A stretch of 64,000 bases of DNA from UBA5359 sp002410925 [NCBI: bacterium UBP13_UBA5359] (GCA_002410925.1 DHPR01000012.1:126381-190380); one strand, 5' to 3'. Numbered from the stretch's first letter, positions 34,467 through 43,705 are shown. Translations and numbers: made by a program. Notes: generated from the letters alone by a model not told the origin.

Positions 34467-35183
34467 TCATTTTTTTAATATAGTGCTCATCACTTCCTCT
34501 TTATCAATTTTTTTGGTACAGAAGAACCAATCATAGCAGGTCATATCCTGCTTTTCTTCCATGCGTTCTCTGGCTGCTTCAGATGAACCAGCCGCCGGAA
34601 TGATTACTTCATCCCCTGGCTGCCAATTTGCCGGCGTGGCGACAGAAAAGGCATCGCCTGTCTGGAGTGCAATAATTACCCGATATAATTCATCTAAGTT
34701 TCTACCCAGACTGAGAGGATAATAGATAATCGCCCGGATAATCCCCTCCGGATCAATGACAAATACAGCCCTGACAGCCTTGGTTGAGCTCTCGCTCGGC
34801 TGAATCATGCCGTATTTACCGGCAATTTCCATAGTGATATCTTCGATTAACGGAAACTTTATTTCAACATTCTTCATTCCCTTATATTCGATTTTTTCTT
34901 TGATATTACGCAGCCAGGCTATATGGCTGTAAAGACCATCCACCGAAAGCCCGACCAATTTGCAGTTTATCTCCGCAAACCGCTCTGCCATAGAGGCAAA
35001 GGTTATAAACTCCGAGGTACATACCGGAGTGAAATCAGCCGGATGACTGAAGAGGATAACCCAGCTTCCCGAATACTGCTCCGGAAAATTTATCTCTCCC
35101 TGTGTCGTGATCGCCCTGAATGACGAAGCTTTATCTCCTATACGCGGCTTTGATTCTGTTTCGGCCATATTTTGAGTATCCAT
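34467..35183 (-). CDS. peroxiredoxin, 1-Cys/Prx6 type
   Basis: 238 residues. The peroxidatic cysteine C55 lies in FSHPADFTPVCTSEF. The long C-terminal part (PANWQPGDEVIIPAAG, CYDWFFCTKK) is typical of the Prx6/AhpC-TSA archaeal-type branch. It reduces hydrogen peroxide and organic peroxides in the cytoplasm; the C-terminal cysteines may act in resolution. GAGGAGGGAG precedes the ATG. Confidence 0.93.
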   Translation of the reverse strand: MDTQNMAETESKPRIGDKASSFRAITTQGEINFPEQYSGSWVILFSHPADFTPVCTSEFITFASMAERFAEINCKLVGLSVDGLYSHIAWLRNIKEKIEYKGMKNVEIKFPLIEDITMEIAGKYGMIQPSESSTKAVRAVFVIDPEGIIRAIIYYPLSLGRNLDELYRVIIALQTGDAFSVATPANWQPGDEVIIPAAGSSEAARERMEEKQDMTCYDWFFCTKKIDKEEVMSTILKK

Positions 35184-35285
35184 AATAGCTCCCTCCTCTT
35201 GAATTATGCTTCCTGATAACGATCAGATTGGATATACCTAAATATACCCAAAAACAAGATCGTAAACTCCGGCGATAATATAACT

Positions 35286-36059
35286 TTAAAGCGTCTCCAC
35301 CAGCAGCGCTCCGCTATAGTGACTGTGCCCCACCACTGCCCGAATGCCGAAAGCCCGATAGATATTATCAGGCGTCAGCACCTCTTCCGGCGTGCCCCAG
35401 GCCAGAGCATGGCCATCATGCAGCAACAGCAGCCTGTCACAGATGCGGGCGGCCAGGTTAAGATCATGGAAGACGCCCAGCACAGCTATGGTTTTCTCTG
35501 CCGCCAAATGCCGTAACAGGCGGGCTGTCTCAACCTGATGACGGATGTCCAGATGCGAAGTAGGTTCGTCCAGCAGCAGCAGCTCGGCCTGCTGCGCCAG
35601 CGCCCTGGCCAGCAGGACTCTCTGCCTTTCGCCACCACTGATGGTGGTCACAGGACGATCGGCTAAATGCAAGGTATCGGTCTCCGCCATGGCTCGCTCC
35701 GTTATTTCTTTATCAGAAGGTCCCTCGCGCTGCACTCGGCCAAGAAAGGGATGACGGCCCATAGCTACTATCTCTCCAACGGTGAACTCGAACTCGATAT
35801 GAATATCCTGGGCCAGTACAGCCAGGCAGCAGGCCAGAGCCCGCGGGGTATAGCCGCACAATCGGCGACCGCCCAGGTATATCTCTCCGCTGTTTAAGCT
35901 CAGCAATCCGGAAACGGCTTTGATCAGCGTGGACTTGCCGGAACCGTTGGGGCCGATTACGCCGGTCAGCAATCCCCGGTCAGCGGCAAGAGATAGATCG
36001 TTAAGCACCGGTTTACCGCCGTATCCGCAAATGATGCCTTTCACTTCCAGTAGACTCAT
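35286..36059 (-). CDS. btuD: ABC transporter ATP-binding protein, cobalamin/siderophore type
   Basis: 257 residues. Walker A GPNGSGKST (36-44), signature ISGGERQ (~140), Walker B LLLLDEPTSHLD (~160-171), and the H-loop VFHDLNLAARICD. Family of FecE/BtuD/HmuV ATPases. Its ATG overlaps the permease stop by 4 bases. The upstream cobalamin riboswitch assigns the transporter to B12 or another corrinoid. Confidence 0.92.
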   Translation of the reverse strand: MSLLEVKGIICGYGGKPVLNDLSLAADRGLLTGVIGPNGSGKSTLIKAVSGLLSLNSGEIYLGGRRLCGYTPRALACCLAVLAQDIHIEFEFTVGEIVAMGRHPFLGRVQREGPSDKEITERAMAETDTLHLADRPVTTISGGERQRVLLARALAQQAELLLLDEPTSHLDIRHQVETARLLRHLAAEKTIAVLGVFHDLNLAARICDRLLLLHDGHALAWGTPEEVLTPDNIYRAFGIRAVVGHSHYSGALLVETL

Positions 36060-37051
36060 CTTCCCCTCCTATAAAGAAGATAGATAAAGAAGGGAGCTCC
36101 CAGCATAGCGGTTATAAGACCGACAGGTATCTCAGACGGTGCCAGCAATGTCCGGGCCAGGACATCGGAGATGATCATAACCAGCGCGCCCAGCAAGAGA
36201 GAACCCCAAAGCAAGCGCCTATGATCCGGTCCTATCAGCAACCTGGCGGCATGCGGTACGATCAGGCCCACAAAGCCTATAATACCGCTCACCGAAACGG
36301 CTGCCGCCGTCAACAGCGAGGTTATAGCCAGCAGGATACGCTTGGTCTTCTCCACATCCAGACCCAGGTGTTGTGCCTCTTCATCGCCCATCAGCATAAC
36401 ATTGAGATCCCGACAGTAAGACCATATCAAAATTATGCCGGCGACCGCATAAGGTGCTATCAACAGTACCTGCTTCCAGTTGGCCGAGTAAAAGCCGCCC
36501 ATGATCCAAAAGAAGATCGCCTGCAGATCACGCCGTCCCATAATCATAATGAAGGAGGTCAGAGCGGATATCAGAGCGCTGACGGCCACTCCGGCCAGCA
36601 GCAAAGTATAGATAGAGACCCTGCCGTCTTTGCAGGAGAGCATATATACTGTCCAGGCTGCACCCAGAGCCCCGATAAAAGCAGCCAAGGGTAATGGGTC
36701 CAGTCCCAGAATCGGCCCGGACAAGCCGAGGACAAGGATAAGCGCTGCTCCCAGAGAGGCTCCGGAGGATATGCCTACGATATAAGGATCGGCCAAAGGA
36801 TTGCGGAAGATGGCCTGTAACACCATGCCCGCTGCTCCCAGAGAAGCTCCCACCAGCAGCGCTAAGACGATACGAGGCAGGCGCAGCCCCCAGATGATAG
36901 CGGCATTGCCGCTATCACCGGTCCAGCCTGACAGAATGCGCAGAATCTCGCTCGGAGATATACGGACAGCTCCCAGTGATACGGCCATGACAATCGCTGC
37001 AGCCAGAGCTATCAGCAATATAAAGATAAACGTTCTGTAGGGAAAACGCAT
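36056..37051 (-). CDS. btuC: FecCD-family ABC permease for cobalamin
   Basis: 331 residues with about ten hydrophobic helices. FecCD motifs LRLPRIVLALLVGASLGAAG, NPLADPYIVGISSGASLGA, VSGIIGFVGLIVPHAARLL and LPVGLITAMLGAPFFIYLL-like EIPVGLITAMLGAPFF. It forms the inner-membrane channel with the ATPase. The ATG shares its first base with the preceding stop (TAATG). Confidence 0.93.
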   Translation of the reverse strand: MRFPYRTFIFILLIALAAAIVMAVSLGAVRISPSEILRILSGWTGDSGNAAIIWGLRLPRIVLALLVGASLGAAGMVLQAIFRNPLADPYIVGISSGASLGAALILVLGLSGPILGLDPLPLAAFIGALGAAWTVYMLSCKDGRVSIYTLLLAGVAVSALISALTSFIMIMGRRDLQAIFFWIMGGFYSANWKQVLLIAPYAVAGIILIWSYCRDLNVMLMGDEEAQHLGLDVEKTKRILLAITSLLTAAAVSVSGIIGFVGLIVPHAARLLIGPDHRRLLWGSLLLGALVMIISDVLARTLLAPSEIPVGLITAMLGAPFFIYLLYRRGR

Positions 37052-38001
37052 TACCTTGCCTTTCTGTCATGATCGGGGTGAATAAGCGAAGCTACTTCCT
37101 CCAGGCTGTCAAGCAGTCTGGGACCGGGCCTGGATATTATATCCTCATTCAAAGGATATATACAGCCGCTACGCACCGCTTTGAGGCGGCGCCATACTCT
37201 ATCCCGCTTCATTTTCTCATAAAGCTTTATTTTATCAGAGTAAAGAATGATATCAGGGTCTTTAGCTAAGAGTTGCTCCCGGCTGAACTGCACATAGCCT
37301 TTGATACCGGCGGCGATGTTACGCCCCCCGGCGGCGATGATGATATCGTTGATGAAGGTGCCGCTTCCAGCAGTAAATAGCGGCTCATCCCAGATAACAT
37401 AAAAAACTGATGGATGAGGTGCTTCGGCAACCATGTCGGATACAGCCTGCCGGCGTTTCTGCAGCGAAATACATAGCGTTGCTGCCTCCACCCTGTTGCC
37501 GGTGATGTACCCTATATCCTTTATCATATTATAAAGCCCTTCCAGATCCGTGGGATGAAGAGTAACTACTGCCAACCCTGCTCTCTCTATCTGCCCCACC
37601 ATACTCTTGGATATGCCATGCATAGCCAAAACAAGATCCGGCTTCAAGGAGCAAAGCCTCTCCAGATTGGGATTGGTATAGCCGCCTACGCGAGTTACCC
37701 CTGCCGCCTGCAATGGATAATTGCAATAATCCGTTACTCCTACTATACGTTCTTCAAGGTTAAGAGCGTAAAGAATCTCGGTCACGGCAGGAGCCAGGGA
37801 TACTATTCTTTCAGGATGATCCGGCAAAGGGACATTGCGTTCCAAGGCATCGGTAAAGACCCTGCCGGGAATATTGGAAACAGCCATCCTGCCGCAGCCT
37901 GTCAGAAAGAGAGAGATATAGAGCAGAAGAAAGAGCGTTCTAAAATACTTTGCACCTCTACGCCTCTGTGCCTTTATGCCTTCTTTCAAATGGGTATTCA
38001 T
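37051..38001 (-). CDS. btuF: cobalamin-binding periplasmic lipoprotein
   Basis: 316 residues. A signal with lipobox FLTGC near residue 36, then the BtuF/FhuD-type fold: PERIVSLAPAVTEILYAL, VGVTDYCNYPLQA, VGGYTNPNLERLCSLKPDLVLAM, ITGNRVEAA and SGTFINDIIIAAGG. It delivers corrinoid to BtuCD. Overlaps the upstream tonB gene by 4 bases. The ~20 residues before the hydrophobic core are Arg/Lys-rich, which is long but acceptable. Confidence 0.92.
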   Translation of the reverse strand: MNTHLKEGIKAQRRRGAKYFRTLFLLLYISLFLTGCGRMAVSNIPGRVFTDALERNVPLPDHPERIVSLAPAVTEILYALNLEERIVGVTDYCNYPLQAAGVTRVGGYTNPNLERLCSLKPDLVLAMHGISKSMVGQIERAGLAVVTLHPTDLEGLYNMIKDIGYITGNRVEAATLCISLQKRRQAVSDMVAEAPHPSVFYVIWDEPLFTAGSGTFINDIIIAAGGRNIAAGIKGYVQFSREQLLAKDPDIILYSDKIKLYEKMKRDRVWRRLKAVRSGCIYPLNEDIISRPGPRLLDSLEEVASLIHPDHDRKAR

Positions 38002-38849
38002 CTCTTATCTCTCACCTGCAAGTCAAACTTGAAATTAACGACGATGACATCGGATATGTTATCATTGCCATGTCGGGCAGGATCAAAGCGCCAACACCGG
38101 GCAGCTTGCAAAGCGGCCCTATCCAGCGAAGCATGGCCGGAAGAGCGTAATATCTCCGCAGCCGCCACCCGGCCGGAATCGGAAATTCTTATACGAACCT
38201 TGACATTCCCCTCCAACCCCTGACGGCGTGCCTCCGGCGGATATACCGGCTCAACCCTGGAGCTGACCGAGGCTTTTACCAGAGAAGGAAGTCTGAATTC
38301 AGGTGATTCCATCTCATCAGAAGCGACCTTGCCGCCGTTATTTCGCCGAGAGTCATCTCTTTCATCCCTCTGCCCGCCTGCCATCGGTTTGCCGATATAA
38401 GCATCTTCAGCTTCACCGGCTGGCAGTTTTAGCCCCGTCACTTCGGAACCGGCTACGGGCGCCTGCAAGTCGGTTCTCTGTGATTGAAAGCCGGCTATCA
38501 CAGGAACAGCTATGCCTGTCCTGATACCGACATTTATATCCCTGCCGCTGTCGGACCCCGATTTGCACCCTGAAGCAGAAGAGATCCTTCTTTCAGGCAC
38601 AGGCCGATCTGTCATCCGACTCACGGAAGCCGGCAGTAATACCGACCTCGAAGTCAAAACCGGTGTTTCGGCAGTTTTATTTACAGGCTCAGGCAATAGT
38701 TTCGGCCGGCTTATATCCAGCTGAAAAGTGATAACATCAGGCACTGACCGCTCCCGCTCCTGTGAAGATATTCTGAAGCCGGCTAATAATAATATATGCA
38801 ACGTCAATGAGACCATCAGAAACAGATTTATATGCCGCCCGTCTCTCAT
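37998..38849 (-). CDS. tonB: TonB-family protein of the B12 import operon
   Basis: 283 residues. An N-terminal helix (LFLMVSLTLHILLLAGF), a Pro/Ser-rich periplasmic spacer, and a TonB C-terminal domain (VEPVYPPEARRQGLEGNVKVRIRISDSGRV, SSGHASLDRAALQAARCWRFDPA). First gene of the riboswitch-controlled operon; it presumably energises a BtuB-type outer-membrane receptor encoded elsewhere. It differs from the ExbBD-linked TonB, so the cell has at least two. GGAG is 9 nt before the ATG. Confidence 0.92.
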   Translation of the reverse strand: MRDGRHINLFLMVSLTLHILLLAGFRISSQERERSVPDVITFQLDISRPKLLPEPVNKTAETPVLTSRSVLLPASVSRMTDRPVPERRISSASGCKSGSDSGRDINVGIRTGIAVPVIAGFQSQRTDLQAPVAGSEVTGLKLPAGEAEDAYIGKPMAGGQRDERDDSRRNNGGKVASDEMESPEFRLPSLVKASVSSRVEPVYPPEARRQGLEGNVKVRIRISDSGRVAAAEILRSSGHASLDRAALQAARCWRFDPARHGNDNISDVIVVNFKFDLQVRDKR

Positions 38850-38981
38850 TTATGTGCTCCGATAGCAACAAGAATCAGCATTCAAGGAAATATTGGAATT
38901 GAGACCGGAAGCAACGGCCGCATGACCGATCTTCCCGGCAAAATTATCCCCACACAAGAAAAGCCTCCCCTGGCGGGCAAC

Positions 38982-39013
38982 AAAAAAAGCACCCGCTTCC
39001 ACCCGAAGTGATG
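38982..39013 (-). terminator. riboswitch expression-platform terminator
   Basis: On the minus strand an interrupted stem (CATC, CTTC / GAAG, GGTG around a GGGTG loop) is followed by C and seven T. It stands 15 bases after the B12 box and 130 bases before tonB. Ligand-bound aptamer would be expected to favour it and stop transcription. Confidence 0.6.
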
Positions 39014-39027
39014 TCTCTGCAACTCAG

Positions 39028-39165
39028 ACAGGTCTCCTGGCTTCCGGATCACCCTACCAGCCGCGCCTTCCTCGATAGAGTGGCTTGCTTGCGGTTCTCG
39101 TTCCCGGTTACAGTAGCGGGGGCTGCAGCGGCTTTACACCGCTTTCCCTGACATCCGAGTTTTAT
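39028..39165 (-). ncRNA. cobalamin (B12) riboswitch
   Basis: On the minus strand: CAGGGAAAGCGGTGTAAA, then GCAGCCCCCGCTACTGTAA, a peripheral stem region, GAGGAAGGCG, and the B12 box GAAGCCAGGAGACCTG. All are conserved cobalamin aptamer elements in the right order. It controls the tonB-btuF-btuC-btuD operon by repression when adenosylcobalamin or a related corrinoid is plentiful. The 520-base stretch from 38850 to 39370 holds only this element and its terminator; I see no gene in the ~200 bases upstream of it. Confidence 0.96.
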
Positions 39166-39370
39166 AAAATCGTTTATATCATAACATACAATCACCTCTG
39201 CTGCCATACATTCGGTGACCACGTACATATCCTCTCCAGGAGCGTATCTGCCATTCTTTAGAAACATTTAAGAAAGAATTGACCTCTTCATCTTAAGATA
39301 GCGACCGGATATTAAAATTTAAGATATTAAAACATTATCGAAAAGAAATTTAACCTATTTATGGAAAGCA

Positions 39371-40027
39371 TCAATGCCTCTTAAGAACGGCCACTATCTC
39401 ATTCAGCTTTTTATCTTCCGCCGCGCGCAGAGGTGTTTCCCCAAGAATATTTCTGGCGTTCACATCGGCACCCTTGCTCAGAAGAAGCTCCACAGTCTCC
39501 TTGTAACCGAATCTGGCTGCAGCATGAAGCGGAGTTTCGCCACTCTTACTCTTACAATTTATATTTGCGCCTCTATTTAACAGAAGCATTACCGTTTCTT
39601 TCCGCCCCAAGCAAGCAGCCCAGTAAAGCGACGTCTCGCCATAATTGTTATAGGCTTTGACATATGCTCCCTTATCTATAAGCATTTCACAAATATGCTC
39701 ATGTCCTACCTGCGCAGCCATATGCAGAGGAGTCCATCCGTCTTTAGTCTGTGCATTAACATTGGCGCCTGCCTCTATCAGCATAGCAACGATCTTTCTA
39801 TCGCCATTGGCGGCTGCAAAATGGAGAGGTGTTTCCCCCTCCCCGTTTCTAGCATAAACCAGCTCTTTATCAGCGCGCAATAATCTGGCGACTCTCGATC
39901 TGCCGGTATGTTTGACAGCGTCGAATAATCCCTCGGCGGTAGGAGGTTCCGGCGGCTTGCCGCAACCGGTAAAACACATCACCAACAGGCACAATAACAG
40001 AAAAGAAGAAATCCTTCGTCCAAACAA
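39371..40027 (-). CDS. ankyrin-repeat lipoprotein
   Basis: 218 residues with a TTG start (GGAGGGAGGG upstream). Signal SSFLLLCLLVMCFTGC with the lipobox ending at C22, then five ankyrin repeats from ~residue 35 to the end (GETPLHFAAANGDRKIVAMLI, GWTPLHMAAQVGHEHICEMLI, GETSLYWAACLGRKETVMLLL, GETPLHAAARFGYKETVELLL, GETPLRAAEDKKLNEIV). An envelope-anchored protein-binding scaffold; partner unknown. Stands alone between the riboswitch region and the synthase gene. Confidence 0.9.
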   Translation of the reverse strand: MFGRRISSFLLLCLLVMCFTGCGKPPEPPTAEGLFDAVKHTGRSRVARLLRADKELVYARNGEGETPLHFAAANGDRKIVAMLIEAGANVNAQTKDGWTPLHMAAQVGHEHICEMLIDKGAYVKAYNNYGETSLYWAACLGRKETVMLLLNRGANINCKSKSGETPLHAAARFGYKETVELLLSKGADVNARNILGETPLRAAEDKKLNEIVAVLKRH

Positions 40028-40107
40028 GACGAACCCTCCCTCCTAATGCGCTCGCACAATATTATATCTCATAATAAGCATTCTTTATACTCTGCTAAAA
40101 CCGCTCT

Positions 40108-41337
40108 CTATGGAGTAACCGTCATCACTTTCCTGGCTATTTCAGGGTATTTGGCAATGAAGCGCAGTTCCGAGTCCGTCAGCGGCTTCTGCGTATGGAC
40201 ATTGGCATAGCGAGCCAACTCCAGGATATTAGCAGCTTCTTCATCATTCCGAAATTCTATCTCCAGCTTCTCATAGACGTTACGGAAACCCTTAATGCCA
40301 CCATATTCACCCACGGTAATCATACGGCCGGTCTCTATTATCTCCGGTTCTCCCCGTCCCAATTCCTCAAAATCAAAGAGCTCGTAATTACGGCGGTCCT
40401 TCAATGCACCATCAGCGTGAATGCCCGATTCATGGGCAAAGGCGTTAGCTCCTACAGCTACCTGATTTATTGGAATCGGCACGCCAAAAGCATAGGAAGC
40501 ATATTTAGCGATCTTCCAGGCATGTGAGAGATCTATTCTGGAATCCATCTCGTATTTATCCTTGCAATAGTTACCGTACTTCAGGGCAACAATAACAGCT
40601 ACCAGATCTGCATTACCAGCCCTCTCTCCCATACCGTTGACCGTAGTATTGATATAAGCATCCACTCCGGCATCAATAGCTCCCTTGGCTCCGGCAACAG
40701 AGCAGGCTACCCCCATACCCAGGTCATTATGGCAATGCAATTCGATGGGTATCTGCACCTCCTGCGCCAGGAGCTTTATCTTATCGTAAATGCTGAAAGG
40801 CGAATCGCACCCCAGCGTATCGCAGTAGCGGATACGATCTGCTCCAGCCTCACGAGCAGCCAGAGCAAACCGAATCAGAAATTCGTCATCTGTACGGGAA
40901 GCATCCTCCGCATTGACGCCGATACTCTTAGCCCCTTTAGCTCGAGCGACCTGAACCGCAGCAACCATCTTATCTATAACATCCTGCCTGGTCATACGCC
41001 CTTGGAACTTGCCTACAGTCATCTGTTCCGAAGTGGAGATAGAGAGATTGAGATGCTCTATATCCGTACGACGAAACGCTTCTTCTACATCCGGCACTAT
41101 AGCCCGTACCCAGCCCTCCAGCCTGATTGGCGCTAATGCGCCTTTGCGAGCCAATTCCAAATTGGCATTTATATAATTAGTCTCATGATTGGTAGTAGGA
41201 AATCCAAACTCACTCTGAAATATTCCCATATCGTTAAGATACATATTCAATAATGTTTTCTGCAGCTTGGCCAACCCCAGACGAGATGTCTGAACACCAT
41301 CCCTGTTGGTTACATCAATAAAATAAATCTTCGGCAT
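40108..41337 (-). CDS. homocitrate/isopropylmalate synthase-family (DRE-TIM metallolyase) enzyme
   Basis: 409 residues. The DRE-TIM signature appears as IDVTNRDGVQTSR, with LHCHNDLGMGVACSVAGA (metal HxH), INTTVNGMGERAGNADL and AHESGIHADGALK. It lacks the C-terminal leucine-binding domain of LeuA, so it fits homocitrate synthase (NifV/AksA-like), (R)-citramalate synthase or Re-citrate synthase. It condenses acetyl-CoA with a 2-oxoacid. The Gln-Thr after RDG and the unusual VTN start set it apart from typical LeuA. No nif or lysine genes lie beside it. AGGAGG lies upstream of the ATG. Confidence 0.82.
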   Translation of the reverse strand: MPKIYFIDVTNRDGVQTSRLGLAKLQKTLLNMYLNDMGIFQSEFGFPTTNHETNYINANLELARKGALAPIRLEGWVRAIVPDVEEAFRRTDIEHLNLSISTSEQMTVGKFQGRMTRQDVIDKMVAAVQVARAKGAKSIGVNAEDASRTDDEFLIRFALAAREAGADRIRYCDTLGCDSPFSIYDKIKLLAQEVQIPIELHCHNDLGMGVACSVAGAKGAIDAGVDAYINTTVNGMGERAGNADLVAVIVALKYGNYCKDKYEMDSRIDLSHAWKIAKYASYAFGVPIPINQVAVGANAFAHESGIHADGALKDRRNYELFDFEELGRGEPEIIETGRMITVGEYGGIKGFRNVYEKLEIEFRNDEEAANILELARYANVHTQKPLTDSELRFIAKYPEIARKVMTVTP

Positions 41338-41422
41338 ATCTATAGTCCTCCTGTAATTAGCTATTCGGGCAGATTGCTTTCTTTGCCTTTATGTTCTTTC
41401 GTTCCCCTAAATAGCTAAGCTC

Positions 41423-42616
41423 CTAAACCCTTAGCCGCTTAATTGCCCCGGCTATCCGTCTTAATCCTTCCTCGATATTATCCATGGAGGTTGCATAGGA
41501 GAGCCTGATGCCATTATCGGCTCCGAAAGCTGAGCCGGGCACAACCGCTACGCCGGCATTCTCCAATAAATACTCAGCCAGGTCCGAAGAAGATTTTATC
41601 GTTCTGTCGCCATAGCCTTTTCCAAATAATCCGGATATATTCGGAAAGACATAAAAGGCACCGGCCGGCTTAAGGCATTCTATCCCTTCAATAGAATTCA
41701 ATGCATCCACTATATAATTTCTTCTGCATCGAAAGCTCTCTATCATTCTAGTACTGGGCTCTTCAGCCAAAGCCGCCAGGCCGGCCATCTGCGAGATAGA
41801 GGAGGGATTGGACGTCGTCTGGCTCTGCAAATCAGCCATGGCAACGGCTATTTCCGTTTCGGCAGCAGCATAGCCTATACGCCAGCCTGTCATGCTGTAG
41901 CTTTTGGACAAACCGTTGATAACAATAGTCAAGCGTTTGATCGCCGTGCCTAAAGAGGCGATGCTGATATGTTCCCCATCATAAATGAGCTTCTCATAAA
42001 TTTCATCGGAAATGCAGAGTATATCACGCCGCACTATGACCTCAGCCAGAGCCTCAAGCTCCAAGGAATCATAGACTGCCCCCGTCGGATTCGCAGGGCT
42101 GTTTATGATCACCGCTTTGGTCCTGGAGCTTATTGCGGCGTCAAGTTGTTTCGGCGATATTTTAAACTCCTGCGAAGCATCCGTATTCACTATTACCGGT
42201 ACTCCGCCACATAGCTTTATCTGTTCGCCGTAACTGACCCAGTAAGGAGCGGGAACAATAACCTCGTCGCCATCATCGATCAGCACTTGCATAGCATTAT
42301 AGAGAGAATGTTTGGCTCCGTTGGATACCACTATCTGTGATGGTTCATACTCCAGGCCATCATCCTTCTGCAGCTTCTTGCAGATACTCTTTCGTAAATC
42401 CAGGGTTCCGGCAGCAGGCGTATATTTGGTAAAGCCTTCCTCTATGGCTTTGATGCCTGCGTGTTTAATATGTTGAGGCGTATCGAAGTCAGGTTCGCCG
42501 GCACCAAAACCAATAATATCTATGCCGTCGGCTTTCATCTGTTTAGCTTTAGCATCTATAATCATAGTCGGTGATGGGCTTAAATTTACGGCCCGTTGCG
42601 ATAAAAACATTTCCAT
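41423..42616 (-). CDS. class I aminotransferase, aspartate aminotransferase type
   Basis: 397 residues. GAGEPDFDTPQHIKHAGIKAI, VVSNGAKHSLYNAMQ, NSPANPTGAVY and the PLP lysine in INGLSKSYSMTGWRIGYAA are typical of the Ib aspartate/prephenate aminotransferases of thermophiles and Gram-positives. Transfers amino groups between aspartate and 2-oxoglutarate, possibly prephenate too. GGAGAGG precedes the ATG. Confidence 0.92.
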   Translation of the reverse strand: MEMFLSQRAVNLSPSPTMIIDAKAKQMKADGIDIIGFGAGEPDFDTPQHIKHAGIKAIEEGFTKYTPAAGTLDLRKSICKKLQKDDGLEYEPSQIVVSNGAKHSLYNAMQVLIDDGDEVIVPAPYWVSYGEQIKLCGGVPVIVNTDASQEFKISPKQLDAAISSRTKAVIINSPANPTGAVYDSLELEALAEVIVRRDILCISDEIYEKLIYDGEHISIASLGTAIKRLTIVINGLSKSYSMTGWRIGYAAAETEIAVAMADLQSQTTSNPSSISQMAGLAALAEEPSTRMIESFRCRRNYIVDALNSIEGIECLKPAGAFYVFPNISGLFGKGYGDRTIKSSSDLAEYLLENAGVAVVPGSAFGADNGIRLSYATSMDNIEEGLRRIAGAIKRLRV

Positions 42617-42666
42617 ACAAGCCTCTCCTATCTCGAATTCAAAATATAAAACTACATTTATTGCTA

Positions 42667-43200
42667 TTATACAGGCTCAAGCAAGATCAGCGGCTGCCCG
42701 CTCTTTACCAATTCCCCATTGTCAACAATTACCTGCACTACTCTTGCTCGAACATCGGCCGTCAACTCATTAAATATCTTCATAGCCTCCAGCAAACAGA
42801 CAGTATCGCCCGGATTAACTATATCTTCAGGCATGATAAATGGAGGCTCTTCAGGCGATGGAGCAGAGTAGAAAACACCGGTCATGGGAGCGGTGATCTC
42901 CAATAAATTCTCTTCCATATGTTCGGTAGGCTCAACCTTTTCGCCAGCAGCCGAACGTATTACCGGCTTTCCCTCTGCAGGTGGACGATTCATCATTCCA
43001 GGATAGAGAACCGCTCTGCGCCGGGCAAGGCGTATGATCCTGTTATCCTGTTTAAGCTCGATCTCGGACAGATCACTCTCGGCCAGCAACTCAGCCAATT
43101 GACTGACCTGCTCCCAGGTCTTCACTGCCGGTAAATCTGATGCAGACCGGCTTTCATCCAGCAAACGCTCTTCGTTCCGATGTTCATTTATATCGTTCAC
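42667..43200 (-). CDS. accB: biotin carboxyl carrier protein of acetyl-CoA carboxylase
   Basis: 177 residues from GTG 43200 (GGAGGGG upstream; a TTG 15 bases earlier is unlikely). The C-terminal biotinyl domain carries K141 in LLEAMKIFNEL and the thumb-like FIMPEDIVNPGDTV. The N-terminal half (WEQVSQLAELLAESDLSEIELKQDNRIIRLAR) matches the AccB self-association region. It is slightly longer at the N-terminus than E. coli AccB. No accC lies beside it. Confidence 0.92.
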   Translation of the reverse strand: MNDINEHRNEERLLDESRSASDLPAVKTWEQVSQLAELLAESDLSEIELKQDNRIIRLARRRAVLYPGMMNRPPAEGKPVIRSAAGEKVEPTEHMEENLLEITAPMTGVFYSAPSPEEPPFIMPEDIVNPGDTVCLLEAMKIFNELTADVRARVVQVIVDNGELVKSGQPLILLEPV

Positions 43201-43234
43201 AATCCCCTCCAACAACCCAAATAGCCGTTGAATA

Positions 43235-43272
43235 TAAAAAAACCTTCATCCGCAGTCGGCAGGGATGAAGGT
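43235..43272 (-). terminator. intrinsic terminator after the FmdB-type gene
   Basis: On the minus strand a 10-bp perfect stem (ACCTTCATCC / GGATGAAGGT, 11-nt loop) is followed by seven T, 27 bp past the stop of the zinc-ribbon gene. It lies just before the accB site, so accB has its own start or relies on readthrough. Confidence 0.9.
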
Positions 43273-43298
43273 CCAGCAGTCATTGCGGCAGACAATGA

Positions 43299-43571
43299 CT
43301 ACTGGTTCCCGTTTTTAGCTTTACAGCAACCATCACACGCAGGGCCGGAGCCTCCGCCCGGGCAGGCAGCTTCCAAAGAGCCTTTTTTTTCGCTCTTACG
43401 GTTATCTGTAACATAAAAACCTGATCCCTTAAAAACTACGCCCACAGGAAAGAACTTACGCTGAATCGGCCCGGAACAGATTTCGCACGTCTTCAGTGGT
43501 TCATCGGTCATCTTCTGAAAAACCTCAAATTCGTGACCGCATTCGCTGCATCGGTAGCCGTACGTCGGCAT
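43299..43571 (-). CDS. FmdB-family zinc ribbon protein
   Basis: 90 residues. The N-terminal zinc ribbon has C8-x2-C11 and C29-x2-C32 (MPTYGYRCSECGHEFE, LKTCEICSG), then KFFPVGVVFKGSGFYVTDNR, the family pattern. The C-terminus is Gly/Cys-rich (CPGGGSGPACDGCCK). Function unknown; sometimes annotated as a regulator of formamidase. It is divergent from groES. Confidence 0.92.
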   Translation of the reverse strand: MPTYGYRCSECGHEFEVFQKMTDEPLKTCEICSGPIQRKFFPVGVVFKGSGFYVTDNRKSEKKGSLEAACPGGGSGPACDGCCKAKNGNQ

Positions 43572-43705
43572 CGATGATCCCTCCTCGTGTACTTTTCATA
43601 CTTATTATTATATGTAAGGTATTATATGTAGAGGCCTCTCTCCTGTCAAGCTGCGGTCTTAACACCCCTTCTTAACATCTGAATTACCTAACTTTAATAA
43701 AGGTA

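Noticed and set aside
39049-39267. A 72-codon minus-strand frame over the cobalamin riboswitch.
   Set aside because: It overlaps the conserved aptamer, whose sequence is explained by RNA structure; no good ribosome site.
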